11,443 nucleotides of DNA, from assembly GCA_001798105.1 (NCBI GenBank), contig MGRI01000104.1, positions 3,926 through 15,368 of the forward strand, written 5' to 3'. The notes beneath the pieces were generated by a model that had not been told where the DNA came from, did not search any database, and was given only the letters and a program-made list of their open reading frames with translations. Each line of letters starts with the position of its first letter. Positions within the stretch are counted from its first letter, which is position 1. Positions 7,769 to 11,443 of this stretch are shown one piece after another. A program made the translations under genes and the position numbers. This stretch comes from Deltaproteobacteria bacterium RIFCSPHIGHO2_02_FULL_40_11 (GTDB lineage Bacteria; Bdellovibrionota; JACOXK01; 2-02-FULL-40-11).

Positions 7769-8703
7769 TAACGATACTCTAAAATAAATCGTTCGAGCGT
7801 ATCTTTCATATAGGAAAGATACTCTGGGAAGGCGCCTTTTTGGTTTTTAGAAATCTGTGTGGCAGAATAAAATTCTTTTTCAAAAGGTTGGTTCACTACA
7901 ATGCTTTGCGCGTCTGTTTCTATCAGAATGCCTGGGAGCGTTCCTTCGAAGAACTCGGTTTTTTGAGGATATCTGTAAAACCGCTCCTTAGGGTTTTCAA
8001 ACTCCTTATAATTGGACAATAAAACTTCTCTTTCTTTGTGCTCGATTTTTAAAGGTAAAAAAAGATTCTGATCAAACGAAATGCTTTGCGTTTCGTTCAA
8101 GGGGGTGTTTAATTTTAAAATAAGATTTCGCTCCATTTTTTCGTCTGATTTTTTTTCAATCTTTCCAACGCGAAATGGGCCCGAAAGCATGCCTGAAACA
8201 TGCCACTGGGTATTTGTACTGGGGGCATAGGTCAGTTTTTCGGATTTCAGAGTGTCTGGAAACGTAATAAGGTTTGACATTTTTTGAGCTTCAATAAATT
8301 GGTCAAAGGCCAAGGATTCAATTAAGGAATCTTCATCCACTTGGAATAAAAGCGCCGTTAAAAAATTAAAAGGGCGGTCTTCCAATGTTTCAATTTTTCC
8401 ATTGTAAATGATTTTTCGGGTCTTGTTTTCTTGTAAAAGCGTTAAGGGGATATCATTACAGATATAATCGATTCTTAAAAAATGATATTTTGCATAAGAA
8501 ATGGCTTCTTGGCACACAAAGGGGGTCGCCGTAAAAAAACCTTCTAAAAAATGAAGGGTTTGCGAAACAGAAATCGATTTTAAATAGCGACGATGGTCCA
8601 TGGTTTTTTGAACAAGGCCCTCTGGTGAAAGCCCAGGAGGTGTCGCAATTACGGGCGTGACAAGGATATAAAAGATAAAAACAACAAAAAAAGTTTTTTT
8701 CAT
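7768..8703 (-). CDS. Secreted protein of unknown function, LolA/LolB-like fold suspected
   Basis: I do not recognise a named family with confidence. The 311-residue protein has a clear signal peptide: MKK, a hydrophobic core to about residue 18, and a probable cleavage after VIA (residue 20), so it should be periplasmic or envelope-associated. There is no lipobox cysteine near the cleavage site and no later membrane segment. The mature part is beta-rich. The segment with FLPLKIEHKEREVLLSNYKEF (about 212-232) and a later Pro-Gln-Lys-Thr strand resembles the C-terminal half of LolA/DUF4292-like proteins, which bind lipid or lipoprotein acyl chains. Two cysteines (64 and 82) could form a disulphide. 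It overlaps galU by 4 nt upstream and priA by 1 nt downstream. Sharing an operon with lptG and galU makes an envelope role plausible, but that is inference. Confidence 0.6.
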   Translation of the reverse strand: MKKTFFVVFIFYILVTPVIATPPGLSPEGLVQKTMDHRRYLKSISVSQTLHFLEGFFTATPFVCQEAISYAKYHFLRIDYICNDIPLTLLQENKTRKIIYNGKIETLEDRPFNFLTALLFQVDEDSLIESLAFDQFIEAQKMSNLITFPDTLKSEKLTYAPSTNTQWHVSGMLSGPFRVGKIEKKSDEKMERNLILKLNTPLNETQSISFDQNLFLPLKIEHKEREVLLSNYKEFENPKERFYRYPQKTEFFEGTLPGILIETDAQSIVVNQPFEKEFYSATQISKNQKGAFPEYLSYMKDTLERFILEYR

Positions 8704-9581
8704 AGTTCTAGACGTCTAAGTATTTTAGACAGTCTATCTTTAAATTCAGGACGTTTCAAAGCAAAATATAGATTTGCTTCTAGAAACCCAATTTTATCAC
8801 CCGCATCAAACCGAAGCCCTTCATATTGTAGGCCAATGACCTTTTCGTGCGATGTCAGCGTATTTAAGGCGTCGGTCAATTGAATTTCGCCATTTTTGCC
8901 GGGGCGCGTTGTTTCCAAAATTTCAAAAATTTTTGGCGATAAGACATAACGACCAATAATCGCCAAGTTTGAAGGCGCATCTTCAATCTTTGGTTTTTCA
9001 AAAAAATGCCGAACATCATAAGCTCTAGGATTTTCCTTTTGGGCAGAGGCATCTGCAATGCCATATAAATAGGTTTGGTCTTTTGGAACTTCCATGAGCG
9101 CCACCACGTTGGCGTTTTGGGCCTGGTGTGCCTGCATGAGCTGTTGAATACAGGGTACTTTTGCGTCGACCAGATCATCTCCCAATAAAACGGCAAAGGG
9201 TTCATTTCCAATCAAATTTTTTGCGCAATAAATGGCATGCCCCAGGCCCAGGGGTTCTTTTTGTCGGACGGTTGTAATTTGAACCATTTGCGATAATTTT
9301 TTCATTTCTTCGATGAGGCGTGGGTCTTTTTTCTTTTGTAAAATGGCATCTAATTGCAAGTTTGTATCAAAGTGATCTTCAATGGCTTCTTTGCCGCTGG
9401 AATTTACAAAAATAATTTGTTCAATGCCGCTGCAAACGGCTTCTTCAACGATGTATTGAATCGAAGGCTTATCCACAATGGGAAGCATTTCTTTGGGAAT
9501 GGTTTTGGTAACAGGTAAAAAACGGGTTCCAAGTCCCGCTACGGGGACGACGGCCTTCCGGACTTTTTGATTATGCGTCAT
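8700..9581 (-). CDS. galU: UTP--glucose-1-phosphate uridylyltransferase
   Basis: GalU makes UDP-glucose from UTP and glucose 1-phosphate, a precursor for LPS core, capsule and other glycans. The 293-residue protein opens with KAVVPVAGLGTRFLPVTKTI (9-28) followed by PKEMLPIVDKP (29-39), the nucleotide-binding signature with the conserved Gly-rich loop and the Lys of PKEM. It continues with RQKEPLGLGHAI (106-117), LLGDDL (132-137, the metal-binding Asp region), FFEKPK, a GEIQLTDAL block and GLRFDAGDKIGF near the C-terminus. All are typical of bacterial GalU rather than of the thymidylyltransferase RmlA. The start shares one base with the dksA stop (TAATG at 9581) and the end overlaps the secreted-protein start by 4 nt. 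No oddities were seen. Confidence 0.96.
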   Translation of the reverse strand: MTHNQKVRKAVVPVAGLGTRFLPVTKTIPKEMLPIVDKPSIQYIVEEAVCSGIEQIIFVNSSGKEAIEDHFDTNLQLDAILQKKKDPRLIEEMKKLSQMVQITTVRQKEPLGLGHAIYCAKNLIGNEPFAVLLGDDLVDAKVPCIQQLMQAHQAQNANVVALMEVPKDQTYLYGIADASAQKENPRAYDVRHFFEKPKIEDAPSNLAIIGRYVLSPKIFEILETTRPGKNGEIQLTDALNTLTSHEKVIGLQYEGLRFDAGDKIGFLEANLYFALKRPEFKDRLSKILRRLEL

Positions 9582-9946
9582 TAATGCGCAAGCTTTTCTT
9601 TTCTTTCAGACTCTGTTTTACATTCAATGCATAGGGTTGTAACAGGTCTTGCGCGTAGCCGGGCAACAGAAATGTCTCCACCACACGATTCGCAAACTCC
9701 AAATTGCTTTCGATCGATTCGACCCAAGGCTTCTTTAATTTTTCCAATCAACTGGCGCTCGCGATCTCGAATACGCAGTAAAAAGTTTCGATCTCTTTCA
9801 AGTGTGGCGCGATCGGTTTCATCTGGATAAACTTCTTTTTCTGTTTCAGAAGACATGTCGTCAACAGTGTTTTCGGCATCTTTGATCAATTGATCGAGTT
9901 GGCTCATAAGCAAAGTTTTAAATTCAGATTGTAATCGCTTATTCAT
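9581..9946 (-). CDS. dksA: DksA/TraR-family zinc-finger RNA polymerase regulator
   Basis: DksA binds the secondary channel of RNA polymerase and, with ppGpp, adjusts transcription when nutrients run short. From the ATG at 9946 the protein is 121 residues. A coiled coil spans roughly 1-80, with the tip carrying DETDRA (Asp42, Asp45 and Ala47, matching the functional DxxDxA tip of E. coli DksA). The C-terminal zinc finger has Cys85, Cys88, Cys106 and Cys109 (C-x2-C-x17-C-x2-C). RLRARPVTTLCIECK is close to the usual finger sequence. An earlier ATG at 9988 would add 14 residues (MLYKLFTLGYFYAI) with no counterpart in DksA. It would also place the good promoter at 9956-9984 inside the coding region, so 9946 is preferred. 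No clear Shine-Dalgarno precedes it. This is the first gene of the long operon. Confidence 0.93.
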   Translation of the reverse strand: MNKRLQSEFKTLLMSQLDQLIKDAENTVDDMSSETEKEVYPDETDRATLERDRNFLLRIRDRERQLIGKIKEALGRIDRKQFGVCESCGGDISVARLRARPVTTLCIECKTESERKEKLAH

Positions 9947-9955
9947 AATCGCGTA

Positions 9956-9984
9956 AAAATAGCCGAGAGTAAAAAGCTTGTAAA
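9956..9984 (-). promoter_or_regulatory. Sigma-70-type promoter for the dksA-to-hutU operon
   Basis: On the minus strand the -35 box TTTACA (9984-9979) and -10 box TATTTT (9961-9956) are separated by exactly 17 nt. The expected transcript start is around 9949, only a few bases before the DksA ATG at 9946, so the mRNA would be leaderless or nearly so. This is a consensus match by eye. No other equally good promoter lies between the divergent genes on this strand. Confidence 0.62.
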
Positions 9985-10006
9985 GCATAATTTTGAGCGA
10001 TATGCT
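9979..10006 (+). promoter_or_regulatory. Promoter for the PorV-like gene, overlapping the opposite promoter
   Basis: The plus-strand -35 box TTGTAA (9979-9984) uses the same six base pairs as the minus-strand -35 box. The -10 box TATGCT is at 10001-10006, with a 16 nt spacer. The expected start is near 10013, about 5 nt before the ATG at 10018, again leaving almost no leader and no visible Shine-Dalgarno. The inverted repeat AGCATA (9984-9989) / TATGCT (10001-10006), with 11 nt between arms, overlaps both boxes and could be an operator. With arms this short it could also be chance. Confidence 0.5.
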
Positions 10007-10017
10007 CGTTTTTATCT

Positions 10018-10857
10018 ATGAAACTGCGGATAAGTGCCACTGTTTTAATCATATTCTGTATGTCTTCTTTGGGCGCAGCGCCTTATCAGGGGGTTCGCGG
10101 GATTGCGCTTTCTGGAGCCTTACATGGAACCTTGGGGCTCAATGAGTCTATTTATGTGAATCCTGCCGCTTTTGCGTTTGCACAGCGTTATTCTGTGGAA
10201 GCCCATTCATTTTTAGCCCCTTCCCAAACCGAAAATACGGTGTGGACGTATACGGGTTCTGTGGTGGATGCACATGCTACAAATTTGGCTGCTGGGTTTT
10301 CATATACGCGGCGCGAACAAAAAATTGCCGGTGGGCCGTTGATTGAAAATGCGTACCATTTGGCGGTTTCTAAAATTTTAAAAGAGTTTTTGGCTTTGGG
10401 GATGACGGGAAAGTATGTAAATCAAAATTTTCCAGACGACGAGAAAAATCATATTAATTTTGACTTGGGATCTTATTGGGTCTTAACCCCAAAGCTTCAA
10501 GCTGGGCTGGTGGCCCATAATATTTTAGGGGCATTTGAAAATTTAGAAAGAGAAATTGCTCTGGGAACGCGACTTCAAGCCTGGAAAGCGTTTTATATTT
10601 CAGTGGATGCGCTCAAAAATGTGGATCATGGGCTTTTAAAAGATTATCGTCTTTTAGGTGGCATGGAGCTGGCCCGAGAAAATGGGCTGGTCACACAAAT
10701 GGGGCTATCGCTTTCCGACCAATCTTTAAAAAATCAGTATAGCTTTGGGCTGGGTTGGTCTGAGCATAAATTTGGAATTTTTTATGGCTTCCAAAATTCT
10801 TTGGACTCGCAAAGACGCATGACGCACGCGTTAAGTCTTCGCGCTTTTTTTAAGTAA
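10018..10857 (+). CDS. PorV/UPF0164-like outer-membrane beta-barrel protein
   Basis: This 279-residue exported protein has a signal peptide: MKLR, a hydrophobic core, and probable cleavage after SLGAA (residues 17-21). The mature start GVRGIALSGALHGTLGLNESIYVNPAAFA has the pattern of PorV/UPF0164/TraF-like barrels, which usually show GxxxxGxxxAxxxxxxxxxxNPAgLa near the N-terminus. Alternating strands with turns follow, including LGMTGKYVNQNF, INFDLGSYWVLTPKLQAGLVAHNILGAF, and a final aromatic-rich strand ending LSLRAFFK. This is consistent with an outer-membrane barrel. The specific substrate or role is unknown; PorV relatives elsewhere serve protein export, but no secretion partner is present here. 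It is transcribed away from dksA and converges on the TonB-like gene with 15 nt between stops. The assignment is by pattern memory, so the fold is more certain than the function. Confidence 0.68.
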   Translation: MKLRISATVLIIFCMSSLGAAPYQGVRGIALSGALHGTLGLNESIYVNPAAFAFAQRYSVEAHSFLAPSQTENTVWTYTGSVVDAHATNLAAGFSYTRREQKIAGGPLIENAYHLAVSKILKEFLALGMTGKYVNQNFPDDEKNHINFDLGSYWVLTPKLQAGLVAHNILGAFENLEREIALGTRLQAWKAFYISVDALKNVDHGLLKDYRLLGGMELARENGLVTQMGLSLSDQSLKNQYSFGLGWSEHKFGIFYGFQNSLDSQRRMTHALSLRAFFK

Positions 10858-10860
10858 TCG

Positions 10861-10873
10861 GGGGTCAGGCCCC
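10861..10873. terminator. Short GC hairpin between convergent genes, weak terminator candidate
   Basis: GGGG (10861-10864), loop TCAGG, CCCC (10870-10873) can form a 4-bp stem in the 15-nt gap between the stops of the PorV-like and TonB-like genes. Neither side is followed by a T-run, so it is a weak intrinsic terminator at best. GGGGTCAGGCCCC also resembles ends of dispersed palindromic elements, which cannot be tested here. Confidence 0.25.
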
Positions 10874-11370
10874 TAATCTCTATCCTCAATTTCAAATCTA
10901 AATTTTGGAAGTTGCGCCCAGTATTCAATCTGTTTGGGATTGGGAATATTCCAGGTTTGAATTGTTTTTTCAAGTGATTGATCCAAAAGTGCATGCCCCG
11001 TTCTTTTTTCAAAATGAATGTCATCAATGCGGCCATCTTTTAAAATATAAACCTTTAAAATGGCGCTTCCCTCTTGGCGAAGGCGTAAAGCCATCGGAGG
11101 ATATGGGGGTTTTTGATTTTTTTGAAAAGCATGGTTTGAAATCTTTTCGATTTCTGTTTTTGTATAAAAATTTTTCGGCGAATTTTTGTCAATTAACTGC
11201 GAAAGATTCATTCGTTGGGTTTGAATGGGGGATGTGAGGGTTGTCTTTGTTGTTGGATATGAATGATGTGTTAAGAAATAGAAAACAGTGAAATGAAGAC
11301 ATGCAGAAATGCTTAGAGGGATGAAAAATTTTAACTTCTGACCAAATCCTGGAAGTTGATAGGCCTTCAG
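10873..11370 (-). CDS. tonB: TonB-like energy transducer, start codon uncertain
   Basis: TonB proteins carry proton-motive energy from ExbB/ExbD in the inner membrane to outer-membrane receptors. The TonB C-terminal domain is plain: PPYPPMALRLRQEGSAILKV, then ILKDGRIDDIHFEKRTGHALLD, then a WNIPNP strand. The first in-frame ATG is at 11211 and would give 112 residues with no membrane anchor. The same open frame continues upstream to a TAG at 11422-11424. There it encodes KLKFFIPLSISACLHFTVFY, a membrane segment with Ser-Ala-Cys-Leu-His matching the SxxxH motif of TonB anchors. No ATG, GTG or TTG occurs in that extension. CTG at 11370 is the best start by length (165 residues, 14 before the anchor), but a one-base frameshift or sequencing error is also possible. 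The linker is short and not proline-rich. No exbB or exbD is in the window. Confidence 0.82.
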   Translation of the reverse strand: MKAYQLPGFGQKLKFFIPLSISACLHFTVFYFLTHHSYPTTKTTLTSPIQTQRMNLSQLIDKNSPKNFYTKTEIEKISNHAFQKNQKPPYPPMALRLRQEGSAILKVYILKDGRIDDIHFEKRTGHALLDQSLEKTIQTWNIPNPKQIEYWAQLPKFRFEIEDRD

Positions 11371-11374
11371 AACC

Positions 11375-11408
11375 GGTCGTCGACTTTCTCCTGCGGAAAG
11401 TCGCGACC
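11375..11408. repeat. Strong GC-rich hairpin, possible REP-like element
   Basis: The arms 11375-11388 and 11396-11408 form 13 base pairs with one bulged T (11380) and a 7-nt loop (11389-11395). The core arm is CGACTTTC / GAAAGTCG, extended by GGTCG / CGACC. It is far more GC-rich than its surroundings. On the minus strand it ends 4 nt before the proposed CTG start of the TonB-like gene. AGGAG (11392-11388) lies in the loop and at the loop edge. A GTAG tetranucleotide, a hallmark of REP elements, lies 12 nt outside the stem (11421-11424 read on the minus strand), not directly against it as in classical REPs. No T-run follows, so it is not a usual terminator. Copy number in the genome is unknown from this window. 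Confidence 0.5.
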
Positions 11409-11443
11409 TGTCTCGCTCTGCCTACAATTTGCACAAACGGCCG

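Noticed and set aside
9947..9988. Upstream ATG at 9988 as the dksA start, adding MLYKLFTLGYFYAI
   Set aside because: The extra residues match nothing in DksA and would cover the good minus-strand promoter at 9956-9984. The ATG at 9946 aligns with the usual family start.
10827..10851. Intrinsic terminator inside the end of the PorV-like gene (CGCG arms followed by seven Ts)
   Set aside because: Only a 4-bp stem with a 9-nt loop, and it lies within the coding sequence. Too weak to call.
10905..11237. Plus-strand open frame of about 110 residues opposite the TonB-like gene
   Set aside because: It is antisense to a conserved domain, and its sequence shows no recognisable motif or ribosome-binding site.
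11189..11434. Open frame starting at GTG 11434 as a separate gene
   Set aside because: It is very basic and low in information at its start, runs through the hairpin, and overlaps in another frame the well-supported TonB anchor. It matters only as a possible source of a frameshifted TonB start.

Overview
The window looks like a chromosomal segment of a Gram-negative bacterium. An outer membrane is implied by an LptG-type LPS exporter permease, a TonB-type energy transducer, a probable outer-membrane beta-barrel and a secreted LolA-like protein. Base composition is AT-leaning by eye (not counted). The DksA, GalU and PorV-like sequences have a deltaproteobacterial flavour (Bdellovibrionota/Myxococcota/UBA10199-like lineages); this placement is inference from motif style, not from a search.

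Layout. Positions 1-9946 are one compact minus-strand run of eleven genes. In transcription order they are dksA, galU, a secreted LolA-like protein, priA, lptG, def, fmt, rpe, a YbjN-like protein, hutH and hutU; hutU runs off the left edge. Nine of the ten junctions overlap (1, 4, 1, 13, 4, 4, 8, 4 and 14 nt) and the only gap is 27 nt (priA to lptG), so this is very probably one operon with translational coupling. It mixes stringent-response control (DksA), envelope building (GalU, LptG, LolA-like), replication restart (PriA), N-formylmethionine handling (Fmt, Def), central carbon metabolism (Rpe) and the first two steps of histidine breakdown (HutH, HutU).

Positions 9947-10017 form a short divergent control region. 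Convincing promoters face both ways and share the same -35 hexamer, and each leaves almost no 5' leader. To the right a PorV-like outer-membrane protein gene (plus strand) converges on a TonB-like gene (minus strand), with only 15 nt between their stops. The TonB-like gene appears to extend upstream of its first ATG: the same frame encodes a membrane anchor with the SxxxH motif, but offers no ATG, GTG or TTG start. A strong GC-rich hairpin, possibly a REP-like element, lies just before it at 11375-11408.

No stretch over 300 bases lacks a gene. I see no tRNA, rRNA, CRISPR array, insertion sequence or phage gene. I found no clearly new multi-gene system. The points most worth checking are the start of the TonB gene and its hairpin, the face-to-face promoters, and the fusion of the hut genes to a housekeeping operon.
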